A DNA stretch of 64,000 nt from an uncultured Flammeovirgaceae bacterium (GTDB taxonomy: Bacteria; Bacteroidota; Bacteroidia; Cytophagales; Cyclobacteriaceae): contig CAKZYA010000059.1 in the NCBI GenBank assembly GCA_937883755.1, positions 62,001 to 126,000 of the forward strand. The letters run 5' to 3'. Position 1 is the stretch's first letter; each line of letters begins with the position of its first letter. The translations under genes were made by a program, and so were the position numbers. This document shows positions 55,794 through 64,000 of this stretch, in pieces. The notes below the pieces were generated by a model. It was not told the origin of the DNA and ran no database searches. It worked only from the letters and a program-made list of their open reading frames with translations.

Positions 55794-57716
55794 ATGGAGG
55801 AACCATTCAAAAAAGCTTACCTACAACTAACCAAGGCGCTGTTAGTGCTTCCTCATAAGTATATTGATAGGTACTGGGTTGGCCTTGCAGTTTCAATCTG
55901 GCCATTCATATTTGCCCAAGGTCAGGACAATCAGGCATCAATTAATACCATTGCCGAGCTTACGAGCGCGATTGAGCAGGTGATGAGAGAAACGCAAACT
56001 CCTGCCGTTGGGGTGGCCCTGATTAATGCGGATGGAACGGATTGGGTAGCCGGACTTGGCCAAGCAGATATTGAGAACGATGTAGCTGCCGATGAACAGA
56101 CGATGTTTCGGATCGGATCGGTTTCAAAAATGTTTGTATCCCTCGCCATCCTGAAACTTCAGGAACAGGGGCTCGTCAGCCTGAAAGACACAGTAAAGAA
56201 TATTGTTCCTGAGGTTAGCTTTGAAAATCCTTACGCTGATACGTCGCCGATCTTGGTGGAGCATTTGCTGGAGCACACCACGGGGTGGAACGATCTACAC
56301 ATCGCCGAGTTCGCCCTGAACGCTGAGGGTATGACGCTTAAAGCGGGGCTGGAGTATCATCCGAACTCCCGCGTTTCGCGATGGGTTCCGGGCACGCGAA
56401 TGGCTTATTGTAACTCTGGGCCAGCGGTAGCTGCTTACATCGTAGAAAAAGTAACCGGACAAGGGTACGAAAGCTATATCCAGGAGAATTTCTTTAGCCC
56501 GTTAGGCATGGCTAACGCCACGTTTTATAACTCGGAAACCTACCAGCAGCTGGGGGCAAAGCTATACGCTGACGGACAGCCCCAAGAGTATTGGCACATT
56601 ATTATGCGACCTTCCGGAGCTATCAACGCTTCCCCGAAGGAGATGGCCAACTTTGTTCGGCTGTTTACCCACCGAGGTCGGGTAGATACGCTACAACTGA
56701 TGAACCAAGCTTCTCTAGTTCGGATGGAAACCCCCTCATCTACTGATGCCGCTCAAGCAGGACTAGCCTACGGACACGGTTTGTCTAATCAGTCATCGGT
56801 GTTCGGATCGTTTGTGTACCGACGCCATTTGGGTGGCGTCGCGAACGGGTTGTGCGACTTTTCGTACCTTCCTGAGCATCAGGTGGGGTATGCATTTATG
56901 ACTACTTCGGGCAGCTTAGAAGCCTTAGAGCGAATCACCGAATTGATTCGTAGCTTCCAAACCAAAGACCTGCCCCAGCCCGACAGGCAAATCAGAAAAA
57001 GTTCTACCAACGCAGCGGATATTGAAGGGTATTACATCCCGATCAACCCGAGGTTTGATCTGTTTTACTTGGTAGATAGACTAGTGGGAGTGGCGTGGAT
57101 TGAATCGGAAGATCAAACGTTTTTTAAACAGGGCTTGATGAGCGAAAGGGAAGACTTCGTAGCCACTGACGAACAAATCTTCGTATCACCGGAGACAGGA
57201 AAGGTGAGCATGGTACTGGTCGATGACCCTTTGGCAGGCGAAGTGCTTCATATTGCAGAACAAGTATTCAAGCGTACATCACCCTTGGTAGTTTATGGTC
57301 TTTGGATCTTGGTTGTATTGTGGATACTACTGACAATCAGCAGTCTAGTCTTAGGCATTGTCTGGGGTATTCGGTACTGGACAGGCCATATTTCAGGAGG
57401 GGCGAATACCCAAATTCGCGGGTGGGTGCTGCTACCCGGTCTGCTTATGGCAGGATTGATCGTACTGGTAGCTTTCGGAATGAGCGATTTCTTCCAAGCA
57501 TTCGGAACGCTTGGGTTCATTTCAATCTCCCTGTTTGTTATTACTATCTCGTTTGCTTTGGCCTCGGTATGGGCAGTAGTTTATGCCATCAAGAACTACC
57601 GAAAGCCCATCAACCGAGCGGTCTATTGGTACTCAATATCGCTGACCAGCCTACACTTCTTCATGACTTGTTACTTTCTTTGGCACGGCATCATTGGAGT
57701 TACTACCTGGACATAG
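55794..57716 (+). CDS. serine hydrolase (class C beta-lactamase fold) with C-terminal membrane helices
   Basis: A 640-residue protein. An N-terminal hydrophobic stretch (about 27-43, ending F-A-Q-G-Q) serves as export signal. The penicillin-binding-type domain covers about 50-390 with S-V-S-K (nucleophile Ser109, Lys112) and Y-C-N (Tyr205). The third motif is probably H-L-G-G-V near 346. A linker domain follows, then four membrane helices at about 498-525, 545-567, 575-600 and 610-635. Such proteins act as peptidases or esterases on peptidoglycan-like or peptide substrates; true beta-lactamase activity is not implied. It is divergent from the AraC gene. Confidence 0.88.
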   Translation: MEEPFKKAYLQLTKALLVLPHKYIDRYWVGLAVSIWPFIFAQGQDNQASINTIAELTSAIEQVMRETQTPAVGVALINADGTDWVAGLGQADIENDVAADEQTMFRIGSVSKMFVSLAILKLQEQGLVSLKDTVKNIVPEVSFENPYADTSPILVEHLLEHTTGWNDLHIAEFALNAEGMTLKAGLEYHPNSRVSRWVPGTRMAYCNSGPAVAAYIVEKVTGQGYESYIQENFFSPLGMANATFYNSETYQQLGAKLYADGQPQEYWHIIMRPSGAINASPKEMANFVRLFTHRGRVDTLQLMNQASLVRMETPSSTDAAQAGLAYGHGLSNQSSVFGSFVYRRHLGGVANGLCDFSYLPEHQVGYAFMTTSGSLEALERITELIRSFQTKDLPQPDRQIRKSSTNAADIEGYYIPINPRFDLFYLVDRLVGVAWIESEDQTFFKQGLMSEREDFVATDEQIFVSPETGKVSMVLVDDPLAGEVLHIAEQVFKRTSPLVVYGLWILVVLWILLTISSLVLGIVWGIRYWTGHISGGANTQIRGWVLLPGLLMAGLIVLVAFGMSDFFQAFGTLGFISISLFVITISFALASVWAVVYAIKNYRKPINRAVYWYSISLTSLHFFMTCYFLWHGIIGVTTWT

Positions 57717-57751
57717 CAGGTGAGAGTAATCGTACGTCCGTATTGGATTCT

Positions 57752-57859
57752 ATGACAGAGAAAAACAAAGCTATTCAAGAGAAAGGTGTCTCAAAACCTC
57801 AACGTGAAATTCCAGGTCTTGAGCCCCCCTCCTCTACTACTGGTCAAACTTGCATGTGA
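57752..57859 (+). CDS. possible 35-residue peptide
   Basis: ATG-started frame of 35 codons, charged at the start (M-T-E-K-N-K-A-I-Q-E-K) and proline/serine/threonine-rich with a C-terminal Cys-Met. It sits 35 bases after the serine hydrolase stop and could be read from the same message. No homologue is recognised and no modifying enzyme is nearby, so a peptide product is speculative. Confidence 0.2.
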   Translation: MTEKNKAIQEKGVSKPQREIPGLEPPSSTTGQTCM

Positions 57860-57894
57860 TTTATGTCTCCTTTGCTTAAGAAGAACAAACTATC

Positions 57895-59109
57895 TTAGTC
57901 AAGCACCACAAAGCTTCTTGGTCGGCCTCCGGCAATCAGTTTGAACTGCTCGCCTATTTCTTGCGTTCCTAAGTCTTTAAAGTAATAGCCATTGAAGCCA
58001 ATACCTTCATTGACGATCGGGAACAGCACTCGGTTATCAAATTCTAGCAGGGTGGCAGCACCGAATCCGGCAGTTAATGGCAAGCCTTGCACCTCACTGC
58101 CAGTTTGATTGGCCAAATCTATCTGAAAGAATCGATATGCTGGTTGATTAAATAGTTCTGGGGTTTTAATATCTTCAGTAACCAAACAGGTGTAAGCTGA
58201 CCCATCTGAGGCAATAAACAAACTTCTCATCACTGATGGTCTACCCAACTGGTTGGCAATATCCCATTCATAGTCAGGGTCAAAATCAGTTTCACCAGAC
58301 TTAATCCGTAGAATCTTAGACAATCTACCTTCTCCATTTAGCGCGCTGAAATTATCTCCTCCAAACGGCTCACCCAGAGCGGTCATGTAGATGTCATTAT
58401 TGGCATCGATGACAAACGGATTGGTTCTAATCCAGAAATCTCCTAAAAAGGACGCTCCTTCTCGTATTCTAACAGACTCTAATTCATCAGTGGCAATATC
58501 AATAACAGCCATAAATACCGAATCACGCGGAGTAGCAAATGCAGCCGGTCCTGCAGAAAACCCAGCGAATAATTTTCCATCGCGGGAGATCATGTAAAGT
58601 ACTTGCTGTACTTCTTCACCTTGATCAGCAGCAGACATATCCACTTCACCTGTACGCTGCATAGTTTCTGGGTTGAATATCTGAATATTAAATTGTTCTA
58701 AGTCAGCGTAATACCCCTTGGTCTCACTGACAACGTGGACTTTCATCCGCTGCCCACCATCGATAAATGATCCGGTTGTAATACTTCCATCATCCTCGAT
58801 ATCGTACCGTAACACTCCGTCATTGCTTTCAAAATCACGGGCAAAAATGCTATTGCCAAACGTTACCATTCCTTGGGAAGAAGCTACATCTTGTGAGTTA
58901 AATCGATTAGTAGGATCTACATCTCCTTCCGGTAATTCGTCAAATGCTGTGAGAAACCCATCAATAGAACCCGAAGATTGCGTCATCAGTACCAATGGAA
59001 ATGATGATTTGGGAACGGTAGGATCGACGGTGTTATCTTCATCATCACCACAACTGGCGAACAGCACTACGATTAGTGCAAACATTGATAGCTTAAATAA
59101 TTGTTTCAT
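57895..59109 (-). CDS. DUF4374-like lipoprotein of the third xus-like pair
   Basis: A 404-residue lipoprotein: M-K-Q-L start, lipobox F-A-S-C near residue 20, then an acidic G-D-D-E-D segment typical of surface lipoproteins. The propeller-like DUF4374 body (V-M-F-A/Y-I-S-R-D-G-K-L-F-A-G-F, R-T-N-P-F-V-I-D-A-N-N-D-I-Y-M) resembles the proteins at 32309 and 41678. It follows its receptor by 28 bases. The likely role is capture of ferric siderophore at the surface, by analogy with XusB. Confidence 0.87.
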   Translation of the reverse strand: MKQLFKLSMFALIVVLFASCGDDEDNTVDPTVPKSSFPLVLMTQSSGSIDGFLTAFDELPEGDVDPTNRFNSQDVASSQGMVTFGNSIFARDFESNDGVLRYDIEDDGSITTGSFIDGGQRMKVHVVSETKGYYADLEQFNIQIFNPETMQRTGEVDMSAADQGEEVQQVLYMISRDGKLFAGFSAGPAAFATPRDSVFMAVIDIATDELESVRIREGASFLGDFWIRTNPFVIDANNDIYMTALGEPFGGDNFSALNGEGRLSKILRIKSGETDFDPDYEWDIANQLGRPSVMRSLFIASDGSAYTCLVTEDIKTPELFNQPAYRFFQIDLANQTGSEVQGLPLTAGFGAATLLEFDNRVLFPIVNEGIGFNGYYFKDLGTQEIGEQFKLIAGGRPRSFVVLD

Positions 59110-59137
59110 TTTCAGTTAGATTTAGATACTTAAAAAC

Positions 59138-61564
59138 TTAGCGTTGTAATTGATGGCTCACTTTAATATGCCAGGTTCTTCCGGGTCGTTGTTCCCTAAA
59201 ATTCTCGAAGATCTTCGCATTAAAGATGTTGTTACTTTCCGTAGTAATCGTCCAATTCTTTATGCGAGTTGTTATCCCGACACGAACAATATTTCGCTGA
59301 GGGATAGTAGGGGGCTCTACAGTTGGGCTAGCTCTGAAGAATAAAAAGTAATCCTCCACAAAGCTCTGGTAGATGAACCCGGTGAAAGAGACATAATTCC
59401 AATACTCCTTTGAGTTGTATTTCAACCCAGTATTAAAGAAAAAGTAGGGAATATCGGGTATGCGCTCGCCTACCAAAAATTCTTGCCCAAACTCCGAAGC
59501 AGCCGCTAAGCGAATATCCTGAAAGGTAGCATTGGCGATGAAATTAAGCCTTCTGGTTACATCATACGAGAGGTCGATCTCGGCACCGATGGAATTCGCC
59601 TCAGCCCCATTTTCATTCACGACGCTAAATGCGCTAGCTCTGGTAAAGATCAGGCTGCGCTGCTGGCGTATAAAGGTATTGAATTCGAGATAACCACTGC
59701 GGAAATCAGAGAACTGTTTATCCAGCCGAACTCCAACGTTCACGTTATGGCTGCGCTCCGGTTCAAGTTCAGGGTTCGACTGAAGAAATAGCCCATCGCC
59801 GTATATTTCATCTTCTTCAGGAATCCGGGTGGCATATTCGTAGGAACCTCTCAGCAACCATTCATCATTGAATACATACTTGAATGAGGTGCTAGCTCCT
59901 AAGAGGTTGGAGGTATTTACAATAGGATCAAAGTTAGAGACAAACACATCTCCGAAATCTATCCCGGAATTTCTGAAGTAATAATTTTTAATACCAACGG
60001 TGTAGGTTAGCCTATTGTCAAGCCAAAGCGATTTCCACTCTAGCCCAGATATATTAGTCGCCAACGAAGCTGGAACAGTTAGAGGATCTATCTCGTCCTG
60101 CGTTACCCGAGGGCCGACCGGATCTTCTCCTACCCGCCGCTTCCGGGTAAAAACATTGTTAAAGGTCAAGGATTGCTTTTCGGTTAATCGGTACTTGGCC
60201 GTTGCCCGTCCGGCCCATTCAGTCACGGTGAACTCAGCTCGGCTGATGTTTCCGTTATTAATTTCACCTCTCGTAAAACCTTGCATTCGTTCAACTTCAC
60301 CGAGCCAGTTAAAAACTTGCAATGCAGTATCTATCGTTAGCGTCGTATGCTGACCAAATGCTCCAAAGAGGCTTACATCGAACCGACTGTTTAGTGCTTT
60401 TTCGTATTTGACTGACCCAAACAGACCATCCTGGGCAAACTCAGCTCGGCCATAGGCTTGTCGCATTTGTAGACTGTGTTGTACTTCATCCCTCAGCAGG
60501 CTAAATCCTCCGGATACAATAAACTCATCGGCCCATCTTTTTTGACGAGCACCGACTTGAACCTCAGCAAAGGCAGATAAAAACGTATCGTGAAAACGCT
60601 TGGCTCTGATATTCTCGAGGTTTCTGGTTTCAGGGTTCCTTATTTGCACATCTACCGGATAATTATTCTCCGAGAAATTGAAAAATCCCAACAGGTTTAT
60701 AAATCGGTTATTATCGCCTTCTGCGTAGGCATTAAGAGAAGACCGGTGGGTATTGAAGCTAGCCACCTCATGGGAAAAGCTGATATTACTTTCGCGCTCT
60801 TTCTTGGTGACAAAGTTTAGTGCCCCACCAAGTGCATCAGAACCTAAGGTAATCGGCAACACTCCCTTGTACACTTCAACCCGTTCTAGGCTGTTGGCCG
60901 GAAGCAAAGCAATGTTGAAACCATCACCTAGATAATCAGTCGGTACACCGTCTCTAAAAAATGTAACTGCCTTGCCCTGAAGACCATTGAGATTAACACG
61001 AGCCTCACTCCCAACGCCAGCACTCTGGCGAATGTTGACTCCGGCAGTTCGGTTAAGTACTGCTGCTAAATCAGAAGACTCCGAACGAATGCTAGCCAGC
61101 TCAACTGCCTCAACCGATAAAGAACCAGATTCAATAGTCTTTTTATCACTCTCTGCCTCCACCACAACTTCGCCCAGCTCCATTGCGCTTTCTTGGAGCT
61201 GAAAATCTCGACTACTTGAAGCAGTAGCACTTATCTGTATTTCTACCTGCTTGGTTTCGTATCCAACCGAAGAGATTTCTATCCAATATCTACCTGGTTT
61301 CTCGAATATAATGGAGTACTCACCACTCGAGTTAGTAATAGAACCATTCGTATTGTTAAGAACACGCAATGCAACACCAGGAATAGGAGCTTGCGCTTCG
61401 TTCAGTACTGTGCCAGTAAGTAATAAAGGTCTAGTCTGAGCACTGAGTCCATACACAACAAACAACTGGATAGTCGCTAAGAGAAAAATAAATATTTGCC
61501 TCACTGTTTGAAAAGTAAATTCAATCACAAAGGCATTATTTCTTCTGGATAAAATCTCTCTCAT
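59138..61564 (-). CDS. TonB-dependent receptor (XusA-like, no STN domain)
   Basis: An 808-residue receptor. A long N-terminal export region (about 1-43, hydrophobic 22-40) leads directly into the carboxypeptidase-regulatory-like domain (about 48-130: G-T-V-L-N-E-A-Q-A-P-I-P-G-V), then plug (A-A-V-L-N-R-T-A-G-V-N-I-R-Q-S-A-G-V-G) and a barrel with R-S-H-N-V-N-V-G. There is no STN domain and no sigma or FecR gene beside it, so it must be controlled otherwise, perhaps directly by iron. It is followed by a DUF4374 gene but no PepSY gene. It is related to the receptors at 33600 and 42952. Confidence 0.92.
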   Translation of the reverse strand: MREILSRRNNAFVIEFTFQTVRQIFIFLLATIQLFVVYGLSAQTRPLLLTGTVLNEAQAPIPGVALRVLNNTNGSITNSSGEYSIIFEKPGRYWIEISSVGYETKQVEIQISATASSSRDFQLQESAMELGEVVVEAESDKKTIESGSLSVEAVELASIRSESSDLAAVLNRTAGVNIRQSAGVGSEARVNLNGLQGKAVTFFRDGVPTDYLGDGFNIALLPANSLERVEVYKGVLPITLGSDALGGALNFVTKKERESNISFSHEVASFNTHRSSLNAYAEGDNNRFINLLGFFNFSENNYPVDVQIRNPETRNLENIRAKRFHDTFLSAFAEVQVGARQKRWADEFIVSGGFSLLRDEVQHSLQMRQAYGRAEFAQDGLFGSVKYEKALNSRFDVSLFGAFGQHTTLTIDTALQVFNWLGEVERMQGFTRGEINNGNISRAEFTVTEWAGRATAKYRLTEKQSLTFNNVFTRKRRVGEDPVGPRVTQDEIDPLTVPASLATNISGLEWKSLWLDNRLTYTVGIKNYYFRNSGIDFGDVFVSNFDPIVNTSNLLGASTSFKYVFNDEWLLRGSYEYATRIPEEDEIYGDGLFLQSNPELEPERSHNVNVGVRLDKQFSDFRSGYLEFNTFIRQQRSLIFTRASAFSVVNENGAEANSIGAEIDLSYDVTRRLNFIANATFQDIRLAAASEFGQEFLVGERIPDIPYFFFNTGLKYNSKEYWNYVSFTGFIYQSFVEDYFLFFRASPTVEPPTIPQRNIVRVGITTRIKNWTITTESNNIFNAKIFENFREQRPGRTWHIKVSHQLQR

Positions 61565-61683
61565 TTTGTTAAATTCTAGCCGATTTTAAAAATCGACCAG
61601 GATTTAGGATCGTTTATCAATGCACTTAAGTCGCTCTTAGACTCTTTAGAACTCAATACACTTTTCGAGATTCTAGGTAATTC

Positions 61684-61830
61684 GGTGTGGTTGAAAAATA
61701 AAGCTGCCTGATTGGTCGTAGAAGAAGGTCCGACGTATGAGCAGTAAATATGCCTCCCTTGATAATAGAAGTCGAAACGTCGGACATCTTTTCTGCTATT
61801 ACTGGCCAGTGACTACGTAGATTCATGTAG
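61684..61830 (+). repeat. palindromic intergenic repeat, copy B (best-preserved)
   Basis: Perfect 9-bp arms GTCCGACGT (61728-61736) and ACGTCGGAC (61777-61785) with a 40-base loop, flanked right by ATCTTTTCTGCTATTACTGG and CTACGTAG. Copies A (about 46062-46190) and C (47757-47855, inverted) share these blocks. It lies in the gap between the receptor gene and an AraC gene; the remainder of that gap (61565-61683, 61831-61949) shows no coding frame. Confidence 0.65.
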
Positions 61831-61949
61831 AACCCTTCTCGATTGATTAAAGATAGTGAGGCACAATTACATCAATACGTAAGTATGGCTTTGCGATCAG
61901 GTTGCCGAAGTGATAAGGGACGAACGCGGCAGTCTTATTAAGAGCAGTG

Positions 61950-63002
61950 CTACCGTGAATTAAGAGCAACGGATGGGGTTATTTCACTATTAAAATGGAG
62001 CTTCCTAAATTTAGTAGGGGTCATTCCTGTCAACGACTTAAAAGCGCGGTTAAAGGGACCAATAGAGCTGAATCCGATTTGATAAGCAATTTCCAGTACC
62101 GAAGTATCTATTTTGGTTCGATCAGCCAGAAGATCGGAGGCTTCTTGGATTCTCAGGGAGTTAATAAAATCAGTGAAGTTACGATAACTAAGGTCTTGAA
62201 TGATCGCTTGGCGAACTTTATACTCATGCTCATTTAGTCTGGTAGATAGCTGCCCAATTGTCAATCCTTCCTGCATATAGAGTTTCTCTTCCGTAACTTT
62301 ACGCTCAATCTTTTCTGCCAATTGTCTGTAACTGATGCTAGTAACAGCTACTTCTTTTTTAGCCTTATCAATCAATGTGCTCTTCAACGTAAAACTGTTG
62401 CCAATAAAATAGGTAATCAGGGTCAGGATCAGAGCCCGCTGCACTACCATCATATACATCATTTCATCGTACATCAAAGCTAGCTCAGTAGCTATTGTAA
62501 ACAATGAAACCATCACCACGCATAAAATAAAGAATCTTCTCGCTTTATTTTCACTACTAGAATGATCCTGAGCTTTTTGCTTTTGCGTTTCCATAATAGT
62601 CAACACAATAAAGAAAATGGAAACTAATTGCATTAAAGTATCCGGATACCGGGGTCCTGAAAAGTTATCCCAAATACCCAACCCGTAGTAGATAATCAAC
62701 GATAGAATAATAACTTGAAATGTTTTTTTTGACGACAATCTATGATTCCCAAATATTGATCTACTCAGAAACCAGAGAGCGGGTGGGGCGAGTACATTTC
62801 CACCAAAAGCAGTCCAGTAGACTATTTGATACATCGGCAGTCCAACAGTAACGATAAGATGACACGAAAGGCAAAAAAGGAGGAAATATAACTCTCTACA
62901 GTTTTTGGCAGACGATTGATTTTTCCAGATTAGCCATGCACACATAATGACATGAAACAGACATACGTAGGTTAGCAATTGATAAGTATCGGCTACTGAC
63001 AT
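61950..63002 (-). CDS. membrane-embedded AraC-family regulator
   Basis: A 350-residue protein with seven predicted membrane helices in its first 215 residues and a cytoplasmic AraC-type DNA-binding domain at about 245-345 (T-I-G-Q-L-S-T-R-L-N-E-H-E-Y-K-V-R-Q-A-I, V-L-E-I-A-Y-Q-I-G-F-S-S-I-G-P-F-N-R-A-F-K, G-M-T-P-T-K-F-R). The L-N-x-x-x-Y/F-x-x-[FY]-[IV]-N core is present as F-T-D-F-I-N-S-L-R. This 7TM-AraC layout is common in Bacteroidota and thought to sense an extracytoplasmic or membrane signal. It is on the same strand as the genes beyond 63124, 121 bases downstream of them. Confidence 0.9.
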   Translation of the reverse strand: MSVADTYQLLTYVCLFHVIMCAWLIWKNQSSAKNCRELYFLLFCLSCHLIVTVGLPMYQIVYWTAFGGNVLAPPALWFLSRSIFGNHRLSSKKTFQVIILSLIIYYGLGIWDNFSGPRYPDTLMQLVSIFFIVLTIMETQKQKAQDHSSSENKARRFFILCVVMVSLFTIATELALMYDEMMYMMVVQRALILTLITYFIGNSFTLKSTLIDKAKKEVAVTSISYRQLAEKIERKVTEEKLYMQEGLTIGQLSTRLNEHEYKVRQAIIQDLSYRNFTDFINSLRIQEASDLLADRTKIDTSVLEIAYQIGFSSIGPFNRAFKSLTGMTPTKFRKLHFNSEITPSVALNSR

Positions 63003-63123
63003 TTTTTCTGTTATCTATTGCTGATTAACTTTTATTTAGTCTAAATAGTTTGGGAATTTAGTTGCATGCTAATAATTTCTAGAAAAATGGTAAGGCGCGC
63101 ACATTTCAATTAGCGATTATACA

Positions 63124-63669
63124 CTACACCTGAGCTGTTTTCTTAAAATATCGATTTACCATAACCTTAGAAATGCCAGCGGCAATTACTGAAATGGCTA
63201 ACATGTAGGGCTGTCCTTTAAAAAAGGCAATGAAGTGAAAGGTAAGCGTCACGTGTTCCCGGATGTAGTCTTCCGCCCCTTCAATCCACATAAAGTCTGG
63301 TTGAATAGTGTTGAAAATCAAAATATCTACCACAATTACATCAAAAAGATTCATGAAGTTAAGCAGTAAAAAGGCATTAAGGGATAGGTTCCAAAAGGAA
63401 GCCTGATTCGGTTGGTCGCGGAATACGCTACGGTTCATTAGGACTGAGCATACTATCGTCAGTCCTATAATAGTAAACATTACTGCCAGTGCTTTAGGTA
63501 ATACATCGGGGGGGATCTCACCAATTTGTTTCTGCACCTCCTTAGGAAAATCTGTAGCCCATACCAACGGCTCTACGATGTAAGAGATTAGTACCACTGC
63601 TGTGAAAAGGATACTTAAAACGAATCCGTAATTAAGAATGGCTTGCCAAGCGATAAACGTATTTTTCAT
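63124..63669 (-). CDS. four-helix membrane protein, DUF2975-like
   Basis: A 181-residue protein with membrane helices at about 10-32, 58-77, 91-116 and 145-168, and a periplasmic loop rich in acidic residues between the last two. Layout and size recall DUF2975 proteins, but no clear signature was found. It starts six bases after the stop of a TonB-dependent receptor gene, so the two share an operon. Function unknown; an accessory for receptor transport is possible. Confidence 0.7.
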   Translation of the reverse strand: MKNTFIAWQAILNYGFVLSILFTAVVLISYIVEPLVWATDFPKEVQKQIGEIPPDVLPKALAVMFTIIGLTIVCSVLMNRSVFRDQPNQASFWNLSLNAFLLLNFMNLFDVIVVDILIFNTIQPDFMWIEGAEDYIREHVTLTFHFIAFFKGQPYMLAISVIAAGISKVMVNRYFKKTAQV

Positions 63670-63675
63670 AGTACA

Positions 63676-64000
63676 TTAATTAAATTGATAGGAGAAACTT
63701 AATCCAAAAGTTGTTGGGGCTCCGAGATAGGGGGTAGGTGCTCCGATGGGAGGTGCCCACTGAATGTATTGTTCATCAAATAGATTTTGCGTCCAAAAAT
63801 GCAGTCCAACACCAGCGTAAATTGCCCCCACTCTACCGTTGATTAAGGAGTAAGCATCTTGCGAAACCGTGTTGTTGAAGTCAAAGAATTGCCTGCCCTG
63901 AGCAACCCACTGAATATTTCCATTCAGTACCAGATTTTGAGTACCTATTTTTAATACCTTGGTATAATCAATGATGAGATTAGAGGTAACGGGTGGCGAA
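63676..64000 (-). CDS. TonB-dependent receptor, C-terminal end (rest beyond the window)
   Basis: The last 107 codons of a minus-strand gene that enters at the right edge. The strands N-G-R-V-G-A-I-Y-A-G-V-G-L-H-F-W-T-Q-N-L-F-D and the ending F-G-L-S-F-S-Y-Q-F-N are typical of the final barrel strands of TonB-dependent receptors (G-L-N-L-F-D-style turn, terminal aromatic-x-x residues). Ligand and domain content cannot be judged. The four-helix membrane protein gene follows directly. Confidence 0.85.
   Translation of the reverse strand, partial: SPPVTSNLIIDYTKVLKIGTQNLVLNGNIQWVAQGRQFFDFNNTVSQDAYSLINGRVGAIYAGVGLHFWTQNLFDEQYIQWAPPIGAPTPYLGAPTTFGLSFSYQFN

Noticed and set aside
57302-57859. A 185-codon plus-strand frame overlapping the serine hydrolase end
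   Set aside because: It is an out-of-frame shadow of the hydrolase membrane helices and shows no family features of its own; only its last 35 codons lie outside the gene and are listed separately with low confidence.
57752-57859. A ribosomally made modified-peptide precursor
   Set aside because: The 35-residue frame has a terminal cysteine but no known leader motif, and no modifying enzyme or dedicated exporter is close by.
63030-63050. A further TTTAG-type operator upstream of the 7TM-AraC gene
   Set aside because: TTTAG and CTAAA are there but separated by a single base, unlike the 6-7 bases of the other sites.
1-64000. CRISPR array, tRNA or rRNA genes, prophage or conjugative module
   Set aside because: No regularly spaced repeats, cloverleaf sequences, rRNA segments or phage/transfer proteins were seen on either strand.

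Overview
The window is chromosomal DNA of a Bacteroidota bacterium, most likely a marine or environmental member of the Cytophagales. The reasons are paired SusC/SusD genes, FecI-type sigma factors next to FecR anti-sigma genes, many lipoproteins, the near absence of Shine-Dalgarno sequences, an AcnB-type aconitase, and protein families (ASPIC/FG-GAP, DUF4374, DUF5060, DUF3823-like) typical of that group. No tRNA, rRNA, CRISPR array or phage module was seen. Genus and species cannot be told from the sequence.

Region 1 (1-14 kb and 14-22 kb) is nutrient uptake. A TPR/LuxR-type regulator is followed by a SusC-SusD pair, a strong terminator and a large ASPIC/FG-GAP lipoprotein. A second, minus-strand polysaccharide-utilisation locus runs sigma factor, FecR, SusC with a signalling STN domain, SusD and a DUF3823-like lipoprotein. 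It then meets a hairpin, a beta-lactamase-fold remnant and a DUF5060/collagen-binding-type glycosidase. Between the two loci lie a VOC protein, a truncated DUF1080 gene and a possible IS remnant.

Region 2 (22-30 kb) is a graveyard followed by small accessory genes: an IS5-type transposase fragment, an FtsX permease fragment and an XRE gene with an early stop. Next come an AraC regulator, two unrecognised membrane proteins, a MATE exporter and a VOC protein.

Region 3 (30-64 kb) centres on iron. It has three copies of a TonB-dependent receptor paired with a DUF4374 lipoprotein, the XusA/XusB arrangement known from xenosiderophore uptake in Bacteroides. Copy one (30.5-37.9 kb) is complete, with its own sigma factor, anti-sigma factor and PepSY membrane protein (XusC-like). 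Copy two (41.7-47.6 kb) is decaying: its receptor has a nonsense codon and a frameshift, its anti-sigma protein lacks the FecR domain, and a REP/RAYT element sits between sigma and anti-sigma genes. Copy three (57.9-61.6 kb) has no local regulator. Between them are AcnB, a stand-alone siderophore-interacting flavoprotein with two ABC half-transporters resembling the mycobacterial IrtAB system, and a ferritin-like DUF892 protein. Together these could carry ferric siderophores across the outer membrane, on a surface lipoprotein, across the inner membrane, and then release iron by reduction.

Two patterns cross region borders. A TTTAG-N6/7-CTAAA palindrome lies upstream of the sigma gene at 37.9 kb, more weakly upstream of the sigma gene at 47.6 kb, and three times in the divergent AraC promoter region at 25.5 kb. 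It is a candidate iron-responsive operator. A palindromic intergenic repeat of about 100-140 bp occurs at 46.1, 47.8 and 61.7 kb. Four genes carry in-frame stops and two carry frameshifts, so base-level accuracy of this stretch should be kept in mind.
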